This document shows, in pieces, positions 46,465 to 59,420 of a DNA stretch of 64,000 nucleotides (its first letter is position 1; every line of letters starts with the position of its first letter). A program made the translations under genes and the position numbers. Below the pieces are notes generated by a model that did no database searches, was not told where the DNA came from, and saw only the letters and a list, made by a program, of their open reading frames with translations. The DNA comes from Sneathiella litorea (GTDB lineage: Bacteria; Pseudomonadota; Alphaproteobacteria; Sneathiellales; Sneathiellaceae). Location of the stretch: the NCBI RefSeq assembly GCF_009882915.1, contig NZ_WTUW01000001.1:744357-808356 (forward strand). Reading direction: 5' to 3'.

Positions 46465-46473
46465 TGTGGATAA
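46465..46473 (-). promoter_or_regulatory. Perfect DnaA box
   Basis: TTATCCACA on the minus strand (TGTGGATAA on plus), the exact consensus. It is about 250 bases upstream of the rhodanese start, four bases after a 12-bp palindrome. I found no second exact box in the spacer. Confidence 0.65.
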
Positions 46474-46575
46474 GTTTACTCTCCGCGGTCTTAACGGAGC
46501 ACTCCCAATCCTTAAATCACATAGTTGAAGTGGTGGTGAAGGGGCGAATTAACGCCAGGGAATTGCTGTATTCAG

Positions 46576-46617
46576 TTGCGTATTAGTTTTATAAAATTCA
46601 ATTTTGCGAATTAGTTT
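46576..46617. repeat. 14-bp direct repeat (28-base period) in AT-rich stretch
   Basis: TTGCGTATTAGTTT at 46576-46589 and TTGCGAATTAGTTT at 46604-46617 differ at one base. The sequence between them is nearly all A and T and includes TATAAAAT, which could serve as a -10 element. It is unidentified; promoter or unwinding element are the alternatives. Confidence 0.5.
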
Positions 46618-46718
46618 GGGCGGCTCTCGGGGGAGGAACGCCAGAGAATCTTTGTCGGTAATGTCGAGAAGTTTCTGGGCATTATTCCGCACCTATTAGA
46701 ACGTAAGGAAATATCTAG

Positions 46719-47165
46719 ATGACGAATGGGGGAATTTCCGGCACCAACGCAACCTATGCCGGTGATATGACTGTCCAGGAAACATGGGATTTACTGGCAA
46801 GCGACCCGGAAGCGGTCCTGATTGATGTCAGAACAACAGCGGAATGGGCCTATGTAGGTCTGCCGGATCTCTCTTCACTCAACAAGTCCGTTCAACCGAT
46901 TTCGTGGGTCCAGTTTCCTGATATGTCGAAAAATGAAAACTTCATTGAGGAAATCTCTACCCTGCAGCCAAACAAGGCCGCCCCCATGATCTTTCTCTGC
47001 CGTTCGGGCGTACGTTCCATCGCCGCGGCAGAAGCGGCCACACAGGCAGGCTACAGCCGGGCGTATAATGTACTGGAAGGTTTTGAGGGCGCACCTGACC
47101 AGAATAGCCACCGGGGGAAAATTGGCGGTTGGAAAGCTGCGGGTCTGAATTGGAAACAAAGTTGA
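46719..47165 (+). CDS. Rhodanese-like domain protein translationally coupled to dnaA
   Basis: 148 aa, a single rhodanese fold. VLIDVRTTAEWAYVGLP is the entry motif. The six-residue active-site loop CRSGVR in FLCRSGVRSIAAAE carries the catalytic Cys, about residue 92, so a sulfurtransferase or thiol-persulfide activity is expected. YNVLEGFEG follows as usual. Its TGA shares a base with the dnaA ATG (TGATG). A sulfur-donor or redox role near replication initiation is only suggested by the coupling; the substrate is unknown. Confidence 0.9.
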   Translation: MTNGGISGTNATYAGDMTVQETWDLLASDPEAVLIDVRTTAEWAYVGLPDLSSLNKSVQPISWVQFPDMSKNENFIEEISTLQPNKAAPMIFLCRSGVRSIAAAEAATQAGYSRAYNVLEGFEGAPDQNSHRGKIGGWKAAGLNWKQS

Positions 47166-48577
47166 TGACTGATGAGACGGAATCCAGGACTTCCAATACC
47201 GCCGCAATAGCGAATTGGAAGCAGATCAGGGGAAAACTTCGCAGCGAATATGGCGATGCGACGTTTAATTCCTGGCTTAAAAATATCGAGTTTGAGAAGA
47301 TCGATGGCGCGAAGGTCTCAATGACGCTGCCAACGCGTTTCTTGCGGGACTGGGTTCTCAACAATTACGCCAATCGCATCCGGCAGTTTTGGAATGCGGA
47401 AGACGAGACAATCACGACTGTCGATTTCCAGGTAAAGCCGCTAGACAAGAAGAATGGCGGGTCCCATAAAACGACCCTCGGCCTCGCCGAAGCGACCACA
47501 GCTTTCAAGGGGCAGTCCGCAGCCATTGCCACGACAGCCAGCCACGACCCGTCCCTGATGGCTCCGCTTGATCCGCGCTTTACCTTTGACAATTTTGTTG
47601 TTGGTAAGTCGAACGAGCTAGCCCATGCGGCCGCCCGCCGGGTGGCCGAGGCAAAGGATTCCGTCCCCTTTAATCCGCTTTATCTTTATGGCGGAGTCGG
47701 ACTTGGCAAGACCCATCTGATGCACGCCATCGGCCATGCCCTTGCCGCCAACAGCCCGGAAAAGAAAGTTCTCTATCTTTCCGCGGAAAAATTCATGTAT
47801 CGTTTTATCCGGGCGCTTCGCTTTAAGGATACGATGAACTTCAAGGACCAGTTCCGCTCCGTCGATGTGTTGATGATCGACGATGTGCAGTTCATTGCCG
47901 GTAAGGACAGTACACAGGAGGAATTTTTCCATACCTTCAATGCGCTGGTTGACCAGAACCACCAGATAATCATCTCCGGCGACCGATCCCCGACCGACCT
48001 TGAGGGAATGGAGGAACGGATGCGCTCCCGCCTCGGCTGGGGCCTGGTAGCCGATATCCACCCAACCGATTACGAACTTCGTCTCGGTATCCTGCAATCA
48101 AAGGTAGAGCAGGGGAAAATCGAAATTGAGCCGCGCATTCTGGAATTCCTCGCCCATCGCATCACGTCCAACGTCCGGGAACTAGAAGGGGCGCTGAACC
48201 GTGTGCTCGCCTATTCTGATCTTGTCGGCCGCGCCGTCACCCTGGAAAGCACCCAGGAAGTGCTGCGTGATCTTCTGCGTGCCAATGATCGGCGGATCAC
48301 AATCGAGGAAATTCAGAAAAAAGTGGCGGAGCATTTCAATATCCGCATGTCGGACATGCATTCCGCCCGTCGCGCCCGTGCCGTAGCTCGCCCGCGTCAG
48401 GTGGCGATGTATCTCGCCAAGCACCTCACGTCCCGGTCTTTGCCGGAAATCGGCCGGAAATTCGGCGGCCGTGATCATACAACCGTCATGCACGCCCTCA
48501 AAAAAATCGATGAATTGAGACAGGAGGATATGGTCCTGTCGGAGGATATTGATTTGTTGATGCGGATGCTGGAATAG
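47165..48577 (+). CDS. dnaA: Chromosomal replication initiator DnaA
   Basis: 470 aa from the ATG at 47165; a TTG at 47129 would overlap the upstream gene. N-terminal domain I (WKQIRGKLRSEYGDATFNSW) is followed by a short linker. The AAA+ domain has GGVGLGKTHLMHAIGH (Walker A), VLMIDDVQFI (Walker B) and the arginine-finger region VRELEGALNRVLAY. Domain IV has the signature FGGRDHTTVMHALKKI that reads the DnaA box. The short upstream gene and the perfect box 0.7 kb away make self-regulation plausible. Confidence 0.97.
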   Translation: MTDETESRTSNTAAIANWKQIRGKLRSEYGDATFNSWLKNIEFEKIDGAKVSMTLPTRFLRDWVLNNYANRIRQFWNAEDETITTVDFQVKPLDKKNGGSHKTTLGLAEATTAFKGQSAAIATTASHDPSLMAPLDPRFTFDNFVVGKSNELAHAAARRVAEAKDSVPFNPLYLYGGVGLGKTHLMHAIGHALAANSPEKKVLYLSAEKFMYRFIRALRFKDTMNFKDQFRSVDVLMIDDVQFIAGKDSTQEEFFHTFNALVDQNHQIIISGDRSPTDLEGMEERMRSRLGWGLVADIHPTDYELRLGILQSKVEQGKIEIEPRILEFLAHRITSNVRELEGALNRVLAYSDLVGRAVTLESTQEVLRDLLRANDRRITIEEIQKKVAEHFNIRMSDMHSARRARAVARPRQVAMYLAKHLTSRSLPEIGRKFGGRDHTTVMHALKKIDELRQEDMVLSEDIDLLMRMLE

Positions 48578-48724
48578 AGGGAACCCGAACCCCGGTACCA
48601 TCAGAACAGAATTGACGACCCGTTGCCAAAATGGACATGCAAATTGCTCTATCGCACCGCCTGTTGTATAGGCCTGTGAAGCTTTTAGCCCCCGATAACA
48701 GGATAAGAATAGCGGGTTTCTGTC

Positions 48725-50146
48725 ATGGATCAAACTCATCAGGAGAGCGCGGTAAGTTGGCGCGAAATCCTTAACCGGGACTATGGTTCAGCGCTGGCGC
48801 TTGTCTGTCTTGGCATCTGGCTGCACGCGGCGGACAGTCTGCTGGTTGCGACCATGGTACCACAGATTGTCGCGGATATTGGCGGGGCAGAACTGATTGC
48901 CTGGACAGTGGCGCTTTATGGCATTGGATCCATCGTTGCCGGCGCTTCCAGTGGCCTTTTGACCCTGCACTACGGCCTGCGCGGGCCGATGACGCTGGCA
49001 GCCTTGCTGTTCGCGCTGGGCTGCGCGGTCAGTGCACTGGCACCGGAAATGGGGGTGGTGCTGGTCGGTCGTTTGTTTCAGGGGCTCGGCGGTGGCGGCC
49101 TGATGGCGATGGCCTTTGTTTCCGTAAGCACCCTGTTTCCCCGACGGCTTACCGCGCGCGCAATGGGGGCGATCAGCACTTTATGGGGCGTTTCCGCTTT
49201 TATAGGTCCCCTTGTAGGGGGGCTTTTCGTGGAATATGGTACCTGGCAGGGCGGCTTTTGGTTTTTCGCCGTCCAAGCGGTCCTGATGGCGATCTGGATC
49301 CAGTTTACCCTACGCAGGGTGAAAAAGCCGGAGGAAGAGAGGCGCATCCGCTTTCCCCTCTGGCGGCTTACCTGGCTTTCGCTTGGCGTTTTTCTGGTTG
49401 CTTATGGCGGGATCGAGGTTTCCATCCTGCAAACCAGCCTGTTTGTGACCTTTGGCGTCATGGCGCTGTGTATTTTTCTGTTTCTAGATGGCAAGAAGAA
49501 GGAGAACCGACTTCTTCCCCACAGACCTTTAAATTTGGCGACACCACTCGGCGCAGCGCTGGTGCTGGTTCTCGCCTTCTCGACAACGACGATCGCCATC
49601 ACAGTCTATGGCCCCTATCTAATCACGGTCATTCATCACGAACCGCCCATCGTCGGCGGATATGTCATGGCCTGCCTGTCTATCGGCTGGTCAATTGCTG
49701 CTTTCCTGGTCTCAGGCATTGCAGAAAAACATGACACCAGAATGATAATAGCCGGGATGTCGGTCATCACGGCCAGCCTGCTTGGCTATGCCTACAGCCT
49801 GCCCAACGGGCCGGTATGGCTGATCGGTATTTTCGCCGCCTTGCAGGGCAGTGGTTTCGGGCTGGCCTGGACCTTCATTTTGCGCCGCGCCCTGAAGCTT
49901 GCGCCAACGGACGAGTATGAACGGATCGCCAGCGCCATTCCGACGCTCCAGCGGGTTGGATTTGCCCTGGGAGCGGCCTATGCGGGCATTCTTGCCAATG
50001 CCGCCGGCCTGTCGGAACAGGCAGACATGCCGGTTTTCATTTTCGTTGCCTGGCTGTTGCCACTGGCCAGCCTGCCGGCCGCCGCGATCGGGCTTGTGGC
50101 GACCTACCGGTTCACCCGCCCGCTACGGGATGTTACAACCTCCTGA
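48725..50146 (+). CDS. MFS transporter of the DHA2 drug-exporter type
   Basis: 473 aa with about 14 membrane segments. N-terminal LHAADSLLVATMVPQIVADI is followed by the motif-A region (LTLHYGLRGPMTLAA) and motif C-like GVSAFIGPLVGGL. The EmrB/QacA family exports hydrophobic compounds. Substrate is unknown. It lies between dnaA and dnaN, which are adjacent in most bacteria, so the replication cluster is interrupted here. It is 147 bases after dnaA. Confidence 0.87.
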   Translation: MDQTHQESAVSWREILNRDYGSALALVCLGIWLHAADSLLVATMVPQIVADIGGAELIAWTVALYGIGSIVAGASSGLLTLHYGLRGPMTLAALLFALGCAVSALAPEMGVVLVGRLFQGLGGGGLMAMAFVSVSTLFPRRLTARAMGAISTLWGVSAFIGPLVGGLFVEYGTWQGGFWFFAVQAVLMAIWIQFTLRRVKKPEEERRIRFPLWRLTWLSLGVFLVAYGGIEVSILQTSLFVTFGVMALCIFLFLDGKKKENRLLPHRPLNLATPLGAALVLVLAFSTTTIAITVYGPYLITVIHHEPPIVGGYVMACLSIGWSIAAFLVSGIAEKHDTRMIIAGMSVITASLLGYAYSLPNGPVWLIGIFAALQGSGFGLAWTFILRRALKLAPTDEYERIASAIPTLQRVGFALGAAYAGILANAAGLSEQADMPVFIFVAWLLPLASLPAAAIGLVATYRFTRPLRDVTTS

Positions 50147-50398
50147 TTTTGCAGGTAATTTCCGGCTGTGTTTTGGCTCGCCCCAATTGGTGAAAACCCT
50201 AGGTTTCCCAGGCTCATTCTGTTATAGTAGCGCCTGTTCTCCCGTACCGGTCCGAAATTGGATTCAAGGTTATGAATCAAATTCTTAGGTAGCTGGCGGA
50301 TTTGCTGGTTCAAGGGAGAATTATATTGAAGTCGCCGGCCTTTATCGGGCATAATGGCAGCCCATTTTGAGTAACCTATTTGAAGCCTGATTGAGCCC

Positions 50399-51517
50399 AT
50401 GAAACTGACAATAGAACGCACCGCTTTGCTGACGTCCTTGAGCCATGTGCAAAGCGTTGTCGAACGCCGCAACACAATCCCGATCCTGGCCAATATCCTG
50501 ATGGAAGCGCGGGATGGGTTTCTCGGCCTGACGGCAACAGATCTTGATATCGCGATCAATGAAAAGGTCGCGGCGAATATCGAAACCGAAGGGGCCACGA
50601 CCATCCCGGCCCATCTTCTCTATGACATCATCCGCAAACTGCCCGAAGGCAGCCAGGTGGAGCTTGATTACAAAAGCGCGGAAGAACGGATCTACGTGCG
50701 CAGCGGCCAGTCGAAATTCGCTCTTGCCTGCCTTCCGCAGGATGATTTCCCGATTATGGAAACCAATCAGCTCCCACATAATTTTGTTCTGTCGGCGAGC
50801 ATTCTCAAACGGTTGATCGACAAGACCCGCTTTGCGATCTCGACGGAAGAGACCCGCTATTACCTGAACGGAATTTACCTGCATACCGCGGAAACAGATG
50901 GCGTTCCAATGCTCCGTGCCGTGGCAACCGATGGTCATCGCCTGGCCCGTGTTGAAACGCCAATCCCGACGGATGCCGAAGGGATACCGGGTGTGATTGT
51001 ACCGCGCAAGGCCGTGAGCGAGATCCTCCGGCTGATTGACGAGCGGGATGAGCCGGTTTCGATTTCCCTCTCAGACACTAAAATCTGCTTTTCCTTTGGC
51101 GAAACGGTTCTGACATCGAAGCTGATTGACGGCACCTTCCCCGATTATGAACGGGTGATCCCGGCGGGGAATGACAAGGTACTGGAACTGGATGGGAAAA
51201 CTTTCGCCCAGGCTGTTGACCGTGTTTCCACGGTTGCGACCGAAAAAACCCGGGCGATCAAATTGTCGCTCAGCACTGATCTGATCACCCTTTCCGCAAC
51301 AGGGGCAGACGCGGGCAGCGCCTCGGAAGAGGTGGCCGCGGCCTATGGATCGGAAGGTATGGAAATCGGCTTCAACTCGAAATATCTGCTTGATATTACC
51401 GGACAGATTGACGGCGAGAATGCCCGCTTCCTGTTTGCCGACGCTGGCTCACCCACCATCGTCCGGGACAGCGCCGACGAAGGGGCGCTCTATGTCCTGA
51501 TGCCGATGCGGGTATAA
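50399..51517 (+). CDS. dnaN: DNA polymerase III beta sliding clamp
   Basis: 372 aa, the normal size. Three repeated clamp folds can be followed; MKLTIERTALLTSLSHVQSVVERRNTIPIL starts it, cited by its NTIPIL core. GTFPDYERVIP and the C-terminal LYVLMPMRV are conserved. It tethers the polymerase to DNA. A 252-base spacer precedes it, with a TATAGT -10-like element near 50225, so it may have its own promoter. recF begins 69 bases later. Confidence 0.96.
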   Translation: MKLTIERTALLTSLSHVQSVVERRNTIPILANILMEARDGFLGLTATDLDIAINEKVAANIETEGATTIPAHLLYDIIRKLPEGSQVELDYKSAEERIYVRSGQSKFALACLPQDDFPIMETNQLPHNFVLSASILKRLIDKTRFAISTEETRYYLNGIYLHTAETDGVPMLRAVATDGHRLARVETPIPTDAEGIPGVIVPRKAVSEILRLIDERDEPVSISLSDTKICFSFGETVLTSKLIDGTFPDYERVIPAGNDKVLELDGKTFAQAVDRVSTVATEKTRAIKLSLSTDLITLSATGADAGSASEEVAAAYGSEGMEIGFNSKYLLDITGQIDGENARFLFADAGSPTIVRDSADEGALYVLMPMRV

Positions 51518-51586
51518 CTTGGCAACCGTTACAGTGCCGTGGCTTACCATGTTCGGACGATGGGTGTCGCCATAGAGGAGCCATTT

Positions 51587-55196
<3,610 letters not shown>

Positions 55197-55301
55197 TGAA
55201 GACAAATGCGGTTTAAAATCGCAATTTTGCCTTATATGTGAGTGATAAAGCACCCTTTGGTCAGCATTTTGAGTAATGCAAAGTAACGATTGAGTTCGAT
55301 T

Positions 55302-57419
55302 ATGAAGAAGGCATCCAAGGGACCCGGCAAGCGAAAACCGACCAGCAGGCCGGGATCAAAGGCTTATCCGCAGCGTCCGAAGTCTGCGCAAAAAGCGAAG
55401 GCTTCGAAGGGCACCACCTCAAGGCGCAGCCCGAAAAAGACGACGGGTGCGCGCCGCCGCAAGGCAGCGCAAAAGCCCGGCATATGGGCTCCTGTCCTTA
55501 ACTGGGGCGGCGCGGCGGCGCTCTGGATACTTCTGATCGGTGGCCTTTTCATTGGCTACTTTGCCTATACACTCCCTGATATTTCGGGCATTGGCGTGAT
55601 CGAGAAACGCCCGTCGATGGTACTGCAAACGCGCGATAAAATCCGTTATTCCACTTATGGCGACCTCTATGGCGACATGCTCCCCATCGAGGCAATCCCG
55701 AATAATATAAAGCAGGCGGTGCTTGCAACCGAGGACAGCCACTTCTATAGCCATTTTGGTCTCAATCCCATCAGCCTCGTCCGCGCCGCCTGGCGCAATT
55801 ACGAGGCCGGTCGCGTCGTTCAGGGGGGCAGCACCATCACGCAACAGCTTGCGAAAAACCTGTTCCTGACGCCGGAGCGTACCCTTGGGCGGAAAATCCG
55901 CGAGACCCTTCTCGCATTTTGGCTGGAGACGGAATACACGAAGGATGAAATCCTCGCGCTTTATCTCAACCGCATGTATTTTGGCTCCGGCACCTACGGC
56001 ATTGATGCCGCATCAAAGAAGTATTTTTCACATCCTGCAACGGAGCTGACGACCGCCGAGGCGGCGATGCTGGCGGGCCTTCTCAAGGCGCCGACATATT
56101 ACGCGCCAACCCGCAATCTGGAGCGCGCACAAGACAGGGCCAGCGTTGTCCTTGCCCGAATGGAGGACGAAGACTATCTCACCCCAGAAGAGGCCGAGAA
56201 ACTCCGTGCCAACCCGGCGGTTCTGAACAATGCAAGCCAGGATTTCCGCAATGTCCGCTATTTTTCGGACTGGGTGGTCAGCGAGGTCCAGTCTTATATC
56301 GGCCGCACCGAGAAGGACCTTGTGATTACCACGACGCTCGACCTTGCTATGCAGGGCGATGCGGAACGCGCCATCGAGGCGCGACTTAAAGCCGAAGGCA
56401 AGAAAATGGCCGTAAAACAGGGCGCGTTTGTCGCCATGTCAACCGACGGCGCCGTTCATGCCATGGTCGGCGGTCGGACCTACGCGGATTCTGTCTATAA
56501 CCGGGCAACGGTCGCCCGGCGCCAGCCCGGTTCTGTCTTCAAGACCATTGTCTATGCGGCGGCGTTCGAGAATGGTCTTTCGCCGGACGATATATTCAAT
56601 GACGGCCCGATCAATATCGATGGCTGGACACCTAATAACTATACCAAGCGTTATAACGGCGATATGAGCCTGCGCGAGGCCTATGCCCGTTCGATCAACA
56701 CTGTTGCCGTCAAAGTGACAGAGCGGGTCGGCCGGGACAAAGTGGCAAACATGGCAAAAAACCTCGGCCTTACCGGGAATTTCCCGCTGCATCCGTCAAT
56801 CTCTCTCGGTACCAATGAAGTCTCCCTGCTGGAGATAACCGCCGCCAATGCCGTAATCGCGAATGGCGGGACGGCCGTCCTGCCGTATGGCGTTCTAGAG
56901 ATCCGCGAGAAGAATGGGCCGGTCCTATACAAGAGACAAACTTCGGGGCAGGGGCGGATTATCAGCGCCGCCACGATCAACAAGATGCAGGATGTCATGA
57001 GCGCCACCATTCAGTGGGGCACCGGAAAGGCCGCAAACCCCGGCTTCGCCGCTGCCGGGAAAACCGGAACAACACAGGATTACCGCGACGCCTGGTTTAT
57101 TGGCTTTACACCGGATCTTGTTGCCGGGGTCTGGTTCGGCAATGATGATGGTTCCGCCACCAAGCGGGTGAACGGGAGTAACCTGCCCGCCATTACCTGG
57201 AAGGACTTCATTACCCATTCGAAAACGACCCATGCGGTTGCCTTTAACCGGGTCGATGAAGGGGAAGGCTCCACAGACAGCCTTTGGGATAAGATCGTCA
57301 GCGCTTTTTCAAGCAAAAACGCCGGGAGCGCGAATGATAACGCGCCTGCGGGCAATTTGAACACGCCAGAAAAGCAGAACTCCTTCGACTATATGGATAA
57401 ACAGCGCCAGCAGCCTTAA
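55302..57419 (+). CDS. Penicillin-binding protein 1A family (transglycosylase/transpeptidase)
   Basis: 705 aa from the ATG at 55302; a TTG at 55290 is the alternative. A very basic N-terminal tail (Lys, Arg, Ser, Gly; about 60 residues) precedes one membrane segment (LWILLIGGLFIGYFAY). The GT51 domain has ATEDSHFYSHFGLN and GGSTITQQLAKNLFL. The transpeptidase domain has SVFK (catalytic Ser), RSIN and GKTGTTQDYRDAWF. It polymerises and cross-links peptidoglycan. The fold resembles PBP1A/PbpC-type short forms. The convergent exporter gene ends nine bases away. Confidence 0.92.
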   Translation: MKKASKGPGKRKPTSRPGSKAYPQRPKSAQKAKASKGTTSRRSPKKTTGARRRKAAQKPGIWAPVLNWGGAAALWILLIGGLFIGYFAYTLPDISGIGVIEKRPSMVLQTRDKIRYSTYGDLYGDMLPIEAIPNNIKQAVLATEDSHFYSHFGLNPISLVRAAWRNYEAGRVVQGGSTITQQLAKNLFLTPERTLGRKIRETLLAFWLETEYTKDEILALYLNRMYFGSGTYGIDAASKKYFSHPATELTTAEAAMLAGLLKAPTYYAPTRNLERAQDRASVVLARMEDEDYLTPEEAEKLRANPAVLNNASQDFRNVRYFSDWVVSEVQSYIGRTEKDLVITTTLDLAMQGDAERAIEARLKAEGKKMAVKQGAFVAMSTDGAVHAMVGGRTYADSVYNRATVARRQPGSVFKTIVYAAAFENGLSPDDIFNDGPINIDGWTPNNYTKRYNGDMSLREAYARSINTVAVKVTERVGRDKVANMAKNLGLTGNFPLHPSISLGTNEVSLLEITAANAVIANGGTAVLPYGVLEIREKNGPVLYKRQTSGQGRIISAATINKMQDVMSATIQWGTGKAANPGFAAAGKTGTTQDYRDAWFIGFTPDLVAGVWFGNDDGSATKRVNGSNLPAITWKDFITHSKTTHAVAFNRVDEGEGSTDSLWDKIVSAFSSKNAGSANDNAPAGNLNTPEKQNSFDYMDKQRQQP

Positions 57420-57427
57420 AGCCCCGC

Positions 57428-58639
57428 TCAGCTCTCGTCCCACATTTCTTCGGTCGATCCGCGCACTGTCAGAAGGTAGATGGCCACCGAACCGATCCCC
57501 ATCAGGCCGATGGCGTAGACCATGGCGAACTGCGTTCCGTCATAGAAATAGGCAACAAGAAAGCCGAGAAACGCGGCAAATCCAAGCATCATAAAGCCCA
57601 TCAGGGCAGAGGCGGAGCCCGCTTTTTCTGGAAATGGCGCCATGGCGCCCGCTTGCGATTGCGGAAGAACGACTCCCATGCCGACGGTATAGATAATCAT
57701 TGGGCCGACGACCGCGGGAATGGTATTCAGCCCCGCCCAGCCCGCGGCAACCATGGAAATACCGCCAACGGCGCAGATGCCGGTGCCGACCCCGACGGAG
57801 GCGGAGAGCCCTTTCATCTGGGTCATCTTGGGACCGAGCAATGTCCCGCTCATATATCCGAGGACGACCATTCCGAAAAAATAGCCAAAATTGTCGGCGC
57901 GCACGCCCAACACCTCGATCAGGACGAGGGGAGAACCGGAAATAAAGGAGAAAAGACCGCCAAAGCAGAGACCGCCGGTCAGTGCATAGCCCAGAAATTC
58001 GCGATGCCGGATCAAACTCATATAGTTTCGGAGAATATGACTTGGGCGCAAGGCATTGGGATCTTTCGCCAGATGGGATTCATCTACCAGCATTATCGTA
58101 ACCAGGGCGAGGATGAAAGCTGCCAGCCCGAGAACGAAAAACACCGACTGCCATCCATAAAAGGCAGCGATGTAACCGCCCAGCACCGGCGCGATAGCCG
58201 GCGCAAGTCCCATAATTGTTCCCATTCGGGATAGTTGCCGCGCCGCCTGCTCCCGCGCGAAAAGATCGCGGACCATGGCGCGCGGAACAACGATCGCGGC
58301 GCAGGCGCCAAGCGCCTGAAAAAACCGGGAGATTACCAGCTGGTCAATATTGACCGCAACGACACAGGCGAGGCTGGCCAGCAGATAGATCACCAGACCG
58401 ACGACAATCACCGGCTTGCGGCCGAACCGGTCGGTCAACGGCCCGTACACCAACTGGCATCCGCCAATACCGAAGGTGAAAATACTGAGGGTAAGCTGCA
58501 CTTCCGCGGCACTCGCGCTGAAATATTCGGCAAGCTGCGGAAAGGTCGGCAGGTACATATCCGTCGACAGCGGCCCGATTGCCACAGCAGCGGCGAGATA
58601 AAAGGTAAAGGGAACAGAAGACGGGGAGAGGCGTTTCAT
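57428..58639 (-). CDS. Bcr/CflA family drug-resistance MFS transporter
   Basis: 403 aa from the ATG at 58639 (MKRLSPSSVPF), at which the family's opening begins; the frame extends to 58696, overlapping the next gene. Twelve membrane segments. AIGPLSTDMYLPTFPQLAEYF is the family's opening, and YGPLTDRFGRKPVIVVGLV is motif A. QALGACAAIVVPRAMVRDLF is also conserved. The family exports bicyclomycin, chloramphenicol and similar. Substrate unknown. Confidence 0.88.
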   Translation of the reverse strand: MKRLSPSSVPFTFYLAAAVAIGPLSTDMYLPTFPQLAEYFSASAAEVQLTLSIFTFGIGGCQLVYGPLTDRFGRKPVIVVGLVIYLLASLACVVAVNIDQLVISRFFQALGACAAIVVPRAMVRDLFAREQAARQLSRMGTIMGLAPAIAPVLGGYIAAFYGWQSVFFVLGLAAFILALVTIMLVDESHLAKDPNALRPSHILRNYMSLIRHREFLGYALTGGLCFGGLFSFISGSPLVLIEVLGVRADNFGYFFGMVVLGYMSGTLLGPKMTQMKGLSASVGVGTGICAVGGISMVAAGWAGLNTIPAVVGPMIIYTVGMGVVLPQSQAGAMAPFPEKAGSASALMGFMMLGFAAFLGFLVAYFYDGTQFAMVYAIGLMGIGSVAIYLLTVRGSTEEMWDES

Positions 58640-58667
58640 AGGCGGCTTTCGAGTGAGGACGCCATTG

Positions 58668-59420
58668 TCATACCCTCTCTGGCTGTTCAATGCCATATTT
58701 ATGTAAATCCGCGCCGTTAATTTTCAGCCATTTCTTGGCCGCCTCAACGGACGGATGCATGTCTTGCACCAAGCTCCAGAAGGTGGAGGAATGGTTCATA
58801 TGGCGCAGATGCGCGACCTCATGGGCAACGATATAGCTCATAACCTCTTCGGGCATCAGCAGGAGCCGCCAGGAGAAGTTAAGCCGGCCGGTTGATGAAC
58901 AGCTCCCCCATCGCGACACCTGGTCGCGCAAGGTAATCCCGCTGTAGCGCACATCTATTTTCTGCGCGTAATCCGCAGCCCATACGCCTATTTCCGTCTT
59001 TGCCATCTTGCGGGTCCAGTCTTTCACCCGGCGCGGCAAATGTTCTTCCCGTCCGGCGACATAGATATGGCCGTCTTCCGCCCAGACAAGGCCCCGCTGA
59101 TCCGGGACATGGGTAATCCGATGCGGCCTGCCCAAAAGTGGCATCATGGCGCCATCGCGGAACGGAATGGTTTCAGGTAGTTTATTGATATTACTGGCAA
59201 TCCAGCCAATTTCCTGACGCAAAAAGGCAAGCCCCGCCGTGAGGGAAGCCCGTTTGGGCAACATCAGAACAACCCCGTGTCTTGGATCGATCCTGAGTTT
59301 AATTCGTGCTGCACGGGGAGATCGCCGGATATCAATGGAAATTTTGCGGCCTTGATGGGCGAGATAAGGCGGCGGACCCGCCACCAGCTTGAGAGTGTCT
59401 CCCTCAGCCAACGTCTTCAT
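58668..59420 (-). CDS. YgjP-like (DUF45) M48-type metallopeptidase
   Basis: 250 aa from the ATG at 59420. The N-terminal half (RRSPRAARIKLRIDPRHGVVLMLP) is the DUF45 part. The C-terminal part has the metal motif SYIVAHEVAHLRHMNHS with a downstream WSLVQDMHPS. A compact HExxH is present (HEVAH). These proteins are homologous to minigluzincins and are poorly characterised; some partner with restriction enzymes, but no such gene is here. The start overlaps the YcgN-like gene by 17 bases. Confidence 0.85.
   Translation of the reverse strand: MKTLAEGDTLKLVAGPPPYLAHQGRKISIDIRRSPRAARIKLRIDPRHGVVLMLPKRASLTAGLAFLRQEIGWIASNINKLPETIPFRDGAMMPLLGRPHRITHVPDQRGLVWAEDGHIYVAGREEHLPRRVKDWTRKMAKTEIGVWAADYAQKIDVRYSGITLRDQVSRWGSCSSTGRLNFSWRLLLMPEEVMSYIVAHEVAHLRHMNHSSTFWSLVQDMHPSVEAAKKWLKINGADLHKYGIEQPERV

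Larger units (their letters stand above)
46237..46718. other. 482-base spacer upstream of rhodanese-dnaA with origin-like elements
   Basis: After the rpsT terminator the spacer holds a 12-bp palindrome CCCTTGCAAGGG (46450-46461) and a perfect DnaA box. A small inverted repeat (CTCCG/CGGAG, 46481-46499) and an AT-rich stretch with a 14-bp direct repeat (46576-46617) follow. One further GANTC lies at 46646-46650. AAGGAA nine bases before 46719 is the ribosome site for the rhodanese gene. A role as dnaA promoter region is likely; a role as oriC is possible but not shown, since only one strong DnaA box was found. Confidence 0.4.

Noticed and set aside
47129-47165. Upstream TTG start for dnaA
   Set aside because: It overlaps the rhodanese gene and adds residues not typical of DnaA; the ATG at 47165 fits coupling.
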